DNA of 45,293 nt, from positions 1 through 45,293 of the forward strand of contig JAFVUF010000008.1 in assembly GCA_017502875.1 (NCBI GenBank), read 5' to 3'. The stretch is from Clostridia bacterium (GTDB lineage: Bacteria > Bacillota > Clostridia > Oscillospirales > CAG-272). Below the pieces are notes generated by a model that saw only the letters and a list, made by a program, of their open reading frames with translations, was not told where the DNA came from and searched no databases. This document shows positions 25,569-32,689 of this stretch, one piece after another. Positions within the stretch are counted from its first letter, which is position 1; every line of letters begins with the position of its first letter. The translations under genes were made by a program, and so were the position numbers.

Positions 25569-26871
25569 TATCATCGCGCCTTTCAAGTTTTTTTATAATG
25601 AGCATTACACCGCACAGCAATACGACAAGCGCTACCGCGACTATAAGCGCCCAAAGGAAAATACTTTGATTTGGAATAAATGAAGCAGTTCCGTCGTCGC
25701 CTATTACAGTATCGGCGTTTCTAAGCACCGCCGCGCCTATCGCGGGGCCGATAATACCTGGAATAAGCACCTGAGCGACAATTCTGAGTCCTTGGAACAT
25801 TCCCGAACGGTTTTCTGGAGTGCGTTCACGTATGACCGCGCCGAATACCGCCATGCCCGCAAGATATCCGCACATCATAAGCAGAGAGCCAATAAAAACA
25901 AGCGCTGTCGCCTTGAAAAGAAGCAGTACGGTATAACCGAGGCAGAGCAGAGTAATAGTTGGGAATATAGCGCTTTTGAAGTGTATTTTATCGTACACAC
26001 GTCCCCATATTGCGGTAAATACAGAAGCTAAAACGATAGCGGGCGCCATTACGAAAACGTAGTTCTCCATTTTAAGCGCCTCGGTGTAATAAAGGATAAG
26101 ATAGGGCATGAAAATCTGTATCGAGATTCCGAAAACCGCAAATAAAATCAAAAGGAGATATAGAATAGGGTTTTCTTTGATTACGGAAATTCTAAAGCCG
26201 TAAAAGATGTTTTTAAAATAGCTTGCGTTTTGCTCGGTTTTTATTTTCGGGTCATTTATGAGGAAAAAGCCTAACACGCCGATAGCTATAACGGCTATAC
26301 CGATAATCACGAAGATAACCGACCAGCTTGACGCCTTGTTTAAATCAAAGCCCATAAAGCCGCCGAAAACCGCCAGAATAGCGACAAGCGGCATCATGGC
26401 GTTAATGCCCTCTGCTTTGCCTCTGTTGGAATCGTCCGTTACATCAGTAAGCCAAGCGTTAAAGCAGGCGTCGTTTGCAGACGAGCCGAAGAAGGTCATT
26501 ACGCAGTCCATAATTATAACAAGGGTTACCGCGACAGCCGATACGCTTGCGGCGGCGGGAAGAATAGCGCCGATGAGGTCCGAGCGAATTAAGGCGAAGC
26601 TTAAAATCGAAATACCCCAAAGGATATATCCAAAGCAGATAAACGCTTTACGTTTTCCGAGCTTATCCGAAAGCGCGCCGATAATCAGAGTTGTTACGGT
26701 AGCAGACACAGCGCTTAAAGATACCATGAGGGAGATTTCAGAGGCGCTGGCGTTGAACATTTTGTATATAAAAACGTTGAAATACATATTTTCAACTACC
26801 CATGCAATCTGCCCCGTCAAGCTGAAAATAATAAGGGCTAAATAGAATTTTTTACTGTTTTTACCGTTCAT
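25549..26871 (-). CDS. MFS transporter, sugar-porter-like
   Basis: A twelve-span carrier of 440 residues. The loop between spans 2 and 3 has GALSDKLGKRKAF, the MFS signature, and there is a matching GRVYDKIHFKSA between spans 8 and 9. The overall look resembles the GPH/SLC45-type glycoside carriers found next to glycosidases in clostridia. The start is ATG 26871, because AAAGG lies 7 bases before it, while ATG 26877 is too close. It is the first gene of a two-gene operon with GH2; its last codons overlap the GH2 start. Uptake of an oligosaccharide or glycoside is inferred. Confidence 0.85.
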   Translation of the reverse strand: MNGKNSKKFYLALIIFSLTGQIAWVVENMYFNVFIYKMFNASASEISLMVSLSAVSATVTTLIIGALSDKLGKRKAFICFGYILWGISILSFALIRSDLIGAILPAAASVSAVAVTLVIIMDCVMTFFGSSANDACFNAWLTDVTDDSNRGKAEGINAMMPLVAILAVFGGFMGFDLNKASSWSVIFVIIGIAVIAIGVLGFFLINDPKIKTEQNASYFKNIFYGFRISVIKENPILYLLLILFAVFGISIQIFMPYLILYYTEALKMENYVFVMAPAIVLASVFTAIWGRVYDKIHFKSAIFPTITLLCLGYTVLLLFKATALVFIGSLLMMCGYLAGMAVFGAVIRERTPENRSGMFQGLRIVAQVLIPGIIGPAIGAAVLRNADTVIGDDGTASFIPNQSIFLWALIVAVALVVLLCGVMLIIKKLERRDDNEKATD

Positions 26872-26894
26872 ATGCATACCTTTCAGTTTGATTA

Positions 26895-26940
26895 AGAAAA
26901 TAGCGTAGCCGAACTATATTATTACGGTTACGCTATCATT
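26895..26940 (-). terminator. Terminator of the DUF1538/PII operon
   Basis: Twelve-bp stem ATAGCGTAGCCG (26900-26911) / CGGTTACGCTAT (26925-26936) with one wobble pair. On the minus strand it continues TTTTCTTAA. Confidence 0.7.
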
Positions 26941-26960
26941 TTTATTATGATTCAGTGGTG

Positions 26961-27323
26961 TCAACCTTCTTGTTTTTTTTCGTTTTTAGAGGGCTTTGGA
27001 TCCCATTTTATGTGGTCCGCAAGACCTACGGCTGCGGTAACGGGCATAGAAAACGCAATACCTTGACCGGGAGTTTTAAGTCCGACTGCGCGGTAAAGGG
27101 CGTGGAGAATATCGTTTTTTATCTCGGTTGGGACGAGAATCATGACAATCTCCTTTTCGGGCTGTACGGTGATTTCGAAGAGGCGCTCCGCCTCACTGTT
27201 GGCGGTACCTCTTGCGTGAATAACCGTTCCGCCTCTTGCGCCGAATTCCTTGGCTGCGTCCATAACCGCGTCCGAGAATCCCGCGTTTACTATACAAAAT
27301 ATAACCTCGTGCTTATAAGTCAT
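26961..27323 (-). CDS. PII-like signalling protein (second of two)
   Basis: 120 residues with a ferredoxin-like PII fold. VIFCIVNAGFSDAVMDAAKEFGARGGTVIHARGT is the first beta-alpha-beta unit. There is a much shortened T-loop (TANSEAERLFEITVQPEKEI), and a B-loop-like GLKTPGQGIAFSMPV. The long T-loop with the uridylylated tyrosine of GlnB/GlnK is absent. Such truncated PII relatives are linked with DUF1538 proteins, encoded here in the same operon. It ends with a charged tail. Ligands (ADP/ATP or others) are not predictable. AAGGAG precedes ATG 27323; gap to the preceding gene is 27 bases. Confidence 0.85.
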   Translation of the reverse strand: MTYKHEVIFCIVNAGFSDAVMDAAKEFGARGGTVIHARGTANSEAERLFEITVQPEKEIVMILVPTEIKNDILHALYRAVGLKTPGQGIAFSMPVTAAVGLADHIKWDPKPSKNEKKQEG

Positions 27324-27350
27324 TTCAGGTTTCTCCTTATCTGGTTTATC

Positions 27351-27761
27351 TCAGCGCGGAATGTTTGCGAGGAACTGATATATCGCTACGCCTATTGTTC
27401 CGGTCATTGGAACAGTGTAGGCGATTCCCTTACCGTTTTTTATGGTCTGGAATTTTTCATCGAGGGCGCTAAGAGCCGCCGCCGCCTTTTCTTCCTTGAT
27501 AACGCTGATAATAACGCTTTTTTCCGAATCGGGAATACCGAGCATACTGAGTGTTTCCGCGCTTGCCGTACCTCTCGCGCCAAGCGTGAGCTGCATATTT
27601 ACCTCAAACGCTTGAAGAAAGTCCGCGTAGAATTCAGCCTTTTTTCTGTTAACAACGGTAAAAAGAAGCTGAAGTCTGTTGGGTGCAAGCTCCATAGTCT
27701 GTTTACTTTGTCTGCTTCTGGGAGTACGGGAGGCAGGCTGAGTTTTAATGTTTTCGTTCAT
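27351..27761 (-). CDS. PII-like signalling protein (first of two)
   Basis: 136 residues. A basic, proline-containing extension of ~28 residues precedes a PII-like domain: LQLLFTVVNRKKAEFYADFL, LTLGARGTASAETL, then VIISVIKEEKAAAAL and NGKGIAYTVPMTGTIGV. It shares the GARGT and GKGIA/GQGIA words with its neighbour but is otherwise far apart, so the pair may form hetero-oligomers. The T-loop is again very short. GGAGGAAAGGA precedes the ATG, and the gap after the DUF1538 gene is 22 bases. Role in gating the DUF1538 protein is inferred from context. Confidence 0.82.
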   Translation of the reverse strand: MNENIKTQPASRTPRSRQSKQTMELAPNRLQLLFTVVNRKKAEFYADFLQAFEVNMQLTLGARGTASAETLSMLGIPDSEKSVIISVIKEEKAAAALSALDEKFQTIKNGKGIAYTVPMTGTIGVAIYQFLANIPR

Positions 27762-27783
27762 AAGCTGTTTCCTTTCCTCCGTT

Positions 27784-29325
27784 CTACATAAAGTTGATTA
27801 TCTGCTCGTCGTCAGCGTTGAGAATACGTTTGATCGCTATACGCTTACGCATCATGTTGGTAACGACAGCTCTGAAGCCGAGTATCTGAATAGTTATAAG
27901 CGGAGTCATCGCGACCATAGCTACTATTCCGAAGGCGAGACTCATGATGCTCGCCTCTCCCTGAAGTGCGTAGCAAACGCCGATAGACAGTGGGAGAATA
28001 AAGCCTGAGGTAAGCGGACCGCTTGCGACTCCGCCGGAGTCAAACGCGATTGCTGTATAAAGACCGGGAACGAAGAAGGAAAGTCCAAGAGATATGAAAT
28101 ATCCCGGAATAACGTAGTAGAGAATATTGAAATCAAGAATAATGCGGAGCATGGAAAGACCGATTGAAATTCCAACGCCGATAGAAAGCGCTATCATCAT
28201 AGCCCTGCGGCTTACCGTACCGTCCGTTATCTCCTCGACCTGCTTGTTAAGAACCTGAACCGCAGGCTCAGCGAGTACGACCACCATTCCGAGAATAAAT
28301 CCGAATATGACTATTACGGCAGGGGCGGCGTTAGAGGCAAGCTCTGTACCAAGCTTGTATCCAATTGGCATAAATCCGACTGTAACAGAGGTGAGAAACA
28401 GAACGAGACCTATAAAAGTATAGATTATACCGAGCGTAATACGGATAAGTCTCTTTTTGGGGAGCTTTAAGAAGAATATTTGCAGAATAAAGAAGAATGC
28501 CACGATAAGTCCAAGCGCAAGGAGAACCTCGCCGACTGTGTGGAGTACAGTCTCCAAAAGAGCGAATCCGAGTCCGTTTGCGACGTTATAATCGGGCGTT
28601 GGATAAGAGATAGGCTTATTTGCCGTAACGCCGAGAAGCATAACCGCAAGAATAGGACCGATAGAGCACATAGCAATAAGACCGAAGCTGTTTTCACCTA
28701 CGTCCTTACCACCCATAGTTCCCGCAATACCGACGCCGAGCGCCATTATGAACGGAACTGTGATAGGCCCTGTCGTTACTCCGCCGGAATCAAAGGCAAG
28801 CGCCAGAAAATCCACGTTTCCGTTTGTTATCAGAAGCGCTGCGAAAGCGAATAAAAGCATATAGAAGAATATAAGCATTGACGACAGAGGCTTACGGAAC
28901 AGTATTTTAAGCACCGATAGAACAAGGAATAAGCCCACGCCTACTCCAACCGTTACAATAAGCAGCGTGCCGTTTATTGAGCCTGAAACCTGATCTGCGA
29001 GAACGGAAAGATCAGGCTCAGCCACCGTAATGAGAAGTCCCATAAGGAAGCAAACGGAGAGTAGCAGCTTAATGCTTTTTGATTTTGTAAGTCCTGAGCC
29101 GATATGCTCACCCATAGGAGTCATAGCGATTTCGGCGCCGAGGTTGAACATTCCAATACCGAAAATCAAAAATACGGACGAAACAAGAAAAACCGTAAGT
29201 TCGGTAGCCGTAAGATTAACAAGCGGAGTAAGGTTCAGTATTACTACTATTATTGCGACAGGAAGCACCGAAATGAGTGATTCTCTGAACTTTTTAACAA
29301 AAACGCTTTCAAATATATTTTTCAA
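27784..29325 (-). CDS. DUF1538 membrane protein
   Basis: A 513-residue membrane protein made of two homologous halves, each of about six or seven spans. Each half has a VAEP-type motif (ITVAEPDLSVLADQV and VVLAEPAVQVLNKQV) and a glycine-rich FDSGGV-T/S-GP motif (AFDSGGVTTGPITVPF and AFDSGGVASGPLTSGF). The inverted-repeat look resembles secondary transporters. DUF1538 has no settled function; the two PII-like genes behind it suggest a transporter under PII control. The start is a TTG at 29325 with AAGGAG 11 bases before; no ATG lies nearby in frame. Confidence 0.85.
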   Translation of the reverse strand: MKNIFESVFVKKFRESLISVLPVAIIVVILNLTPLVNLTATELTVFLVSSVFLIFGIGMFNLGAEIAMTPMGEHIGSGLTKSKSIKLLLSVCFLMGLLITVAEPDLSVLADQVSGSINGTLLIVTVGVGVGLFLVLSVLKILFRKPLSSMLIFFYMLLFAFAALLITNGNVDFLALAFDSGGVTTGPITVPFIMALGVGIAGTMGGKDVGENSFGLIAMCSIGPILAVMLLGVTANKPISYPTPDYNVANGLGFALLETVLHTVGEVLLALGLIVAFFFILQIFFLKLPKKRLIRITLGIIYTFIGLVLFLTSVTVGFMPIGYKLGTELASNAAPAVIVIFGFILGMVVVLAEPAVQVLNKQVEEITDGTVSRRAMMIALSIGVGISIGLSMLRIILDFNILYYVIPGYFISLGLSFFVPGLYTAIAFDSGGVASGPLTSGFILPLSIGVCYALQGEASIMSLAFGIVAMVAMTPLITIQILGFRAVVTNMMRKRIAIKRILNADDEQIINFM

Positions 29326-29381
29326 GGCGTATTACGCTCCTTAAAATGCAATGGATAGATAAAAAGCTTCATATTAATAAT

Positions 29382-29410
29382 ATTGTACCATATCAAAAGA
29401 ATTAAGTCAA
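29382..29410 (-). promoter_or_regulatory. SigA-type promoter of the DUF1538/PII operon
   Basis: On the minus strand, TTGACT (29405-29410), 17-base spacer, extended -10 TGGTACAAT (29382-29390). Divergent from the trxA promoter ~60 bases away. Confidence 0.8.
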
Positions 29411-29462
29411 TACAAAAAAAGCGATAATTTTAACATTGTAAAAAACAATATTAAGTCGCTTT

Positions 29463-29503
29463 GTGACTTTGTCACGGAATTACTGACGGAAAAGAGATAT
29501 AAT
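29463..29503 (+). promoter_or_regulatory. trxA promoter with Crp/Fnr-type operator
   Basis: Palindrome GTGACTTTGTCAC (29463-29475) followed by GGAA, and a -10 TATAAT at 29498-29503. No -35 hexamer is present. The palindrome centre (29469) is 29 bases before the -10, about -41 from the expected start, which is the class II activator position. The same arrangement recurs before ccdA. Confidence 0.8.
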
Positions 29504-29535
29504 AAAAGCGTAAAAACCGAAAGGAGGAATTTAAA

Positions 29536-29841
29536 ATGTCGGTTGTAAAAGTAAATATTAGTAATTTTGAGGATATTAAAAACGCAGGGAAACCTGTACT
29601 TCTTGATTTCTATGCGGATTGGTGCGGTCCGTGCCGCATGGTAGCCCCTATCGTTGATGAGATAGCCAAGGAGCGAAGCGATATAATAGTAGGAAAGGTC
29701 AACGTTGACGAGGAGCCACGCCTTGCGGGTATGTTCAACGTGTTAAGTATTCCGTGCTTAGTGGTTATGAAGGACGGAAGGGTAGTAGCGCAGGCGAGCG
29801 GAGCAAGACCAAAGGCGCAGATACTGTCTATGTTAGGATAA
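29536..29841 (+). CDS. trxA: Thioredoxin
   Basis: A 101-residue cytoplasmic thioredoxin. The active site is WCGPC with C30 and C33 inside DFYADWCGPCRM, followed by the cis-proline loop SIPCLVV. It reduces protein disulfides and can pass electrons through CcdA to the outside. The AGGAGG site is 9 bases before the ATG. Expression is probably driven by the Crp/Fnr-type regulator encoded convergently; their 3' ends overlap by 9 bases. No thioredoxin reductase is nearby. Confidence 0.95.
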   Translation: MSVVKVNISNFEDIKNAGKPVLLDFYADWCGPCRMVAPIVDEIAKERSDIIVGKVNVDEEPRLAGMFNVLSIPCLVVMKDGRVVAQASGARPKAQILSMLG

Positions 29842-30510
29842 AAGAGCGCGCAGACGCTTCTTATCCAATATTTTGATACCTTCGCTTCTGGATGCGGTGA
29901 TTATGCCCTCTCCGGCAAAGTATTTCAGCATTCGTGAAACGACCTCTCGCGCGGTACCCATATATTTAGCGATTTGCTCATGTGTGAGTCTTACGGTATC
30001 GCTTCCGTTCTTTGATACCTCATCGAGAAGGAATATAGCGAGTCTCTTGTCAAGGCTCATAAATAGAATCTGCTGTATTACCCACATAACGTCGGAGAAG
30101 CGGCTAACCGCGGTTTCGAGCGCAAATATTTTTGCTTCCGGCAACCGCCTTGAAAGCTCCTCGTAAGCGCAGCCTCCGATGACTACGCATTCGCTGTTTT
30201 CTTCTGAATCCACGAAGACGTCGAAGGTTATGGTTTTAAGCACGCAGGAGGCGGATAGTATACACATATCACCTGGGAAAAGGCGGTAAAGCGTTATCTC
30301 CTTGCCATCCTCGGAAAGCATATACAGACGCAGTGAGCCGCTATTTATAAGTATAACGCCGGTGCATTCGTTTCCGTCGTGGATGTTCGTTCCTTTTTCG
30401 AAGTGAACGTGGTGTGAAGTGCGGATAAACGTCTGACGGTCGTCTTCATTCATTTTGTCCCAAAAAGGAAATGTTTTTTTAAACAGCTCGGTAAGCTCTC
30501 TCTCGTCCAT
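29833..30510 (-). CDS. Crp/Fnr family transcriptional regulator
   Basis: 225 residues: a cyclic-nucleotide-type beta-barrel (about 25-115), a dimer helix, and a winged helix-turn-helix (about 172-215). The recognition helix GTAREVVSRMLKYF has the Arg-Glu-x-x-Ser-Arg pattern of CRP, which reads GTGA half-sites. The barrel holds cysteines C83 and C89 in DMCILSASC plus C49, C108 and C114, and lacks the N-terminal iron-sulfur cysteine cluster of FNR. A thiol-based or haem-type redox sensor is possible. It probably activates trxA and the ccdA operon through the GTGA-n5-TCAC sites. An inverted repeat GCGAC/GTCGC (30538-30554) lies in its own promoter region. Confidence 0.9.
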   Translation of the reverse strand: MDERELTELFKKTFPFWDKMNEDDRQTFIRTSHHVHFEKGTNIHDGNECTGVILINSGSLRLYMLSEDGKEITLYRLFPGDMCILSASCVLKTITFDVFVDSEENSECVVIGGCAYEELSRRLPEAKIFALETAVSRFSDVMWVIQQILFMSLDKRLAIFLLDEVSKNGSDTVRLTHEQIAKYMGTAREVVSRMLKYFAGEGIITASRSEGIKILDKKRLRALLS

Positions 30511-30620
30511 TTTACTGCTCTCCGTATCGTTATAATTGCGACAAAAAACGTCGCTATAAGAATTATAACATTTTACTTTGCGTTTTTCAATCTTTTTTAT
30601 AAAATTTAAAAAATAAAAAT

Positions 30621-30661
30621 GTGATTAAGTCACGGAACGGGCGGGCGAAAAGTGATATAAT
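30621..30661 (+). promoter_or_regulatory. ccdA promoter with Crp/Fnr-type operator
   Basis: Palindrome GTGATTAAGTCAC (30621-30633) followed by GGAA, and a -10 TATAAT at 30656-30661 with no -35. Its centre (30627) is 29 bases before the -10, exactly as at trxA, and the sequence after the -10 (TGTAAGCGTAA against AAAAGCGTAA) is also alike. Confidence 0.8.
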
Positions 30662-30698
30662 GTAAGCGTAAGAAAATAAAGGAATAGGAGGATAGATT

Positions 30699-31358
30699 AT
30701 GCAGTACCTGATATCTTTTCTTGAAGGAATTATAACCTTCATATCTCCGTGCCTTTTGCCTATGCTTCCGATATACGTTTCGTATTTTGCGGGAGGAGAG
30801 CAGAGAAATACCAAAAGAGTGCTTAAAAACGCTCTTGGTTTTATTATAGGATTTACCTTAGTATTCGTGCTTCTCGGAGTGCTGGCAGGAACGCTTGGCG
30901 CGTTTTTCAGGAAATACGCGGCGGCGGTCAACGTAGTAACGGGGCTTATAGTTATATTTTTCGGTCTGAATTTTCTCGGAATATTAAAGCTGAACATATT
31001 CAAGGGCGCAAGGCGTGCAAATACCGACGGGCTTGGTTTTTTCTCCTCGCTTTTATTCGGTATCGTATTTTCGATAGGCTGGACGCCGTGTGTCGGAGCA
31101 TTTTTGGGCTCGGCGCTTATGCTTGCCGCAAGTCAAGGGCATGCGATAGAGGGTGGAATTATGCTTCTTACGTATTCCCTGGGACTCGGCATACCGTTTC
31201 TTATCAGCGCGCTTCTGATAGATAAGCTGAAGGGAGCGTTTGATTTTATAAAGAAACACTATAAGGTTATTAACGTTATAAGCGGTTGCCTTCTTGTAGC
31301 GGTAGGCGTCTTGATGGCAACGGGAATGTTCGGTAAGCTTTTAGCAATTATGTCATAG
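30699..31358 (+). CDS. ccdA: CcdA-type thiol-disulfide transport membrane protein
   Basis: Carries reducing power from cytoplasmic thioredoxin across the membrane to external thioredoxin-like proteins. 219 residues, six spans, with the conserved cysteine motifs FISPCLLPMLP in span 1 and GWTPCVGAFLGS in span 4, and the glycine-rich YSLGLGIPFL. Without the extra domains of DsbD it is the CcdA form. AGGAGG precedes the ATG. The TlpA/ResA-like gene follows after 12 bases, and trxA shares the promoter type, so electron flow TrxA-CcdA-TlpA is a strong inference. Confidence 0.93.
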   Translation: MQYLISFLEGIITFISPCLLPMLPIYVSYFAGGEQRNTKRVLKNALGFIIGFTLVFVLLGVLAGTLGAFFRKYAAAVNVVTGLIVIFFGLNFLGILKLNIFKGARRANTDGLGFFSSLLFGIVFSIGWTPCVGAFLGSALMLAASQGHAIEGGIMLLTYSLGLGIPFLISALLIDKLKGAFDFIKKHYKVINVISGCLLVAVGVLMATGMFGKLLAIMS

Positions 31359-31370
31359 GAGGAAGCTATA

Positions 31371-32105
31371 ATGAGAACTGTTATAAAATGGTCAGTAATG
31401 GCGTTGGTCCTCGTTGGCGTCATCGCGGGAGCAACGGCGCTTTACGGCGTGCTAAGTGATAAATATGATAGCGGAGGACTGATGGCGCCTAAGGAATTTC
31501 AAAATGGCGGAGGGAATATTGGAGCCTCCGGGAATGAGGCGGCTTTGGGCGACGGGCAACAGACCGCGCTTGAAAATGAAGCCGCAAACGGCGGTGAGAA
31601 TAATACTGACGGGCAAGTAAATTCGGACAACGAGGAAAATAAACCGGTTGATGGTGATACCTCGGAGCAGGCAGAGCCAAAGCCAGAGATAACAATGACG
31701 GCTCCGAATTTTACTGTGTTGAATAACGAAGGAAGGGAGGTCAAGCTTTCCGAATACGTCGGTAAGCCGATAGTGCTGAATTTCTGGGCAACGTGGTGTT
31801 ATTATTGCAAGCAGGAGATGCCAGACTTTAATGAGGCGTATAAGAATTACGGAGATGTAAATTTCGTCATGGTAAACGTCACCGACGGCGTACACGAAAC
31901 TGTGTCGAGTGCAAAGGCATACGTTGAAAATAACGGCTTTGAGTTCGATATCCTTTTTGATACCGAGGGGGATGCGGTAGACGCGTACGAGGTTACGGGA
32001 TACCCAACGACCTATTTTATCGACGCAAACGGTAACGTGGTTGCTTACGCCACGGGAATGATAGATTACGAAACCATTGTAAAAGGGATAGAGATGATAA
32101 CCTGA
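31371..32105 (+). CDS. TlpA/ResA-like membrane-anchored thioredoxin
   Basis: 244 residues. An uncleaved N-terminal membrane anchor (about 8-26) is followed by a low-complexity linker rich in Gly, Asn, Glu and Gln (about 35-108), and then a thioredoxin fold of the AhpC/TSA-TlpA type: APNFTVLNNEGREVKLSEYVGKP, active site WCYYC in FWATWCYYCKQEMPDF, and the cis-proline loop GYPTTYFID. It lies outside the membrane, where it reduces disulfides and takes electrons from CcdA. In other bacteria such proteins serve cytochrome c maturation or repair; no haem genes are near, so general thiol repair is more likely. Confidence 0.9.
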   Translation: MRTVIKWSVMALVLVGVIAGATALYGVLSDKYDSGGLMAPKEFQNGGGNIGASGNEAALGDGQQTALENEAANGGENNTDGQVNSDNEENKPVDGDTSEQAEPKPEITMTAPNFTVLNNEGREVKLSEYVGKPIVLNFWATWCYYCKQEMPDFNEAYKNYGDVNFVMVNVTDGVHETVSSAKAYVENNGFEFDILFDTEGDAVDAYEVTGYPTTYFIDANGNVVAYATGMIDYETIVKGIEMIT

Positions 32106-32120
32106 TATTCGGATATATCT

Positions 32121-32156
32121 AAGGAGCTGATTTATGACAGTCAGCTCCTTTTAATT
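32121..32156 (+). terminator. Terminator of the ccdA operon
   Basis: Ten-bp stem AAGGAGCTGA (32121-32130) / TCAGCTCCTT (32141-32150), then TTAATT. Confidence 0.85.
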
Positions 32157-32189
32157 GCAGTAGCTACTATTCAAAAAAAGAAATAAAGA

Positions 32190-32224
32190 AAACACAGCCC
32201 AACTATAACTGTTGGGCTGTGTTT
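32190..32224 (-). terminator. Second terminator, facing the other way
   Basis: Fourteen-bp stem AAACACAGCCCAAC (32190-32203) / GTTGGGCTGTGTTT (32211-32224). On the minus strand it continues TCTTTATTTCTTTTT. A minus-strand micro-frame of 17 residues (MIPDKDVAELFEFEKNI, 32231-32284) ends just before it and may be the last scrap of a lost gene. Between 32285 and 32540 I see no gene, only AT-rich sequence with a hairpin near 32410-32440. Confidence 0.7.
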
Positions 32225-32541
32225 GAAAAATCAAATATTCTTTTCGAATTCGAAAAGTTCTGCAACATCCTTGTCAGGTATCATTAACTACCTCGCCACC
32301 GATAAAGCGTTTAGAAATACGCAGAAAACACCTTGGCACATCGCTGTAATCGGGCAATTTTTAGAGAAAAACTGAAAAAATTCTCACAATTATCCAAGTC
32401 AAAGTATGAAAACCCTTGTGGTGTAAGGATTTTCGGGGTGTGCGGTTTCTCGCGTTTTTTCGAATTTATCTAAAAAAATAAGCCCTAAAAAGTTTTAGAA
32501 ACCCCTCAAAAAACGCATGCAAAGTTTTGATAGCAAAAGAG

Positions 32542-32577
32542 AAAAGCCTTGAAAATGCTTGGTTTTCAAGGCTTTTT
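32542..32577 (-). terminator. Terminator of the zinc-ribbon repeat gene
   Basis: Stem AAAAGCCTTGAAAA (32542-32555) / TTTTCAAGGCTTTT (32563-32576), loop of seven. The minus strand continues with CTCTTTT. Its right arm GGTTTTCAAGGCTTTTTGA matches 35279-35297 at all but one base, across the tRNA-Ser scar. Confidence 0.75.
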
Positions 32578-32689
32578 GAATGTGAGTAATTAACCATATG
32601 ATGCAGAGATGCATTTCCGCAAAAACGAATGCACCGCCGTAAAAACTGGTTCAATTTTAACGATAGAATACAATTTGTATGCGCTTTAA

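Noticed and set aside
26955-27791. Plus-strand open frame of 278 residues
   Set aside because: It covers both PII-like genes on the opposite strand, which have recognisable motifs, ribosome-binding sites and operon spacing. The plus frame has neither a site nor known motifs.
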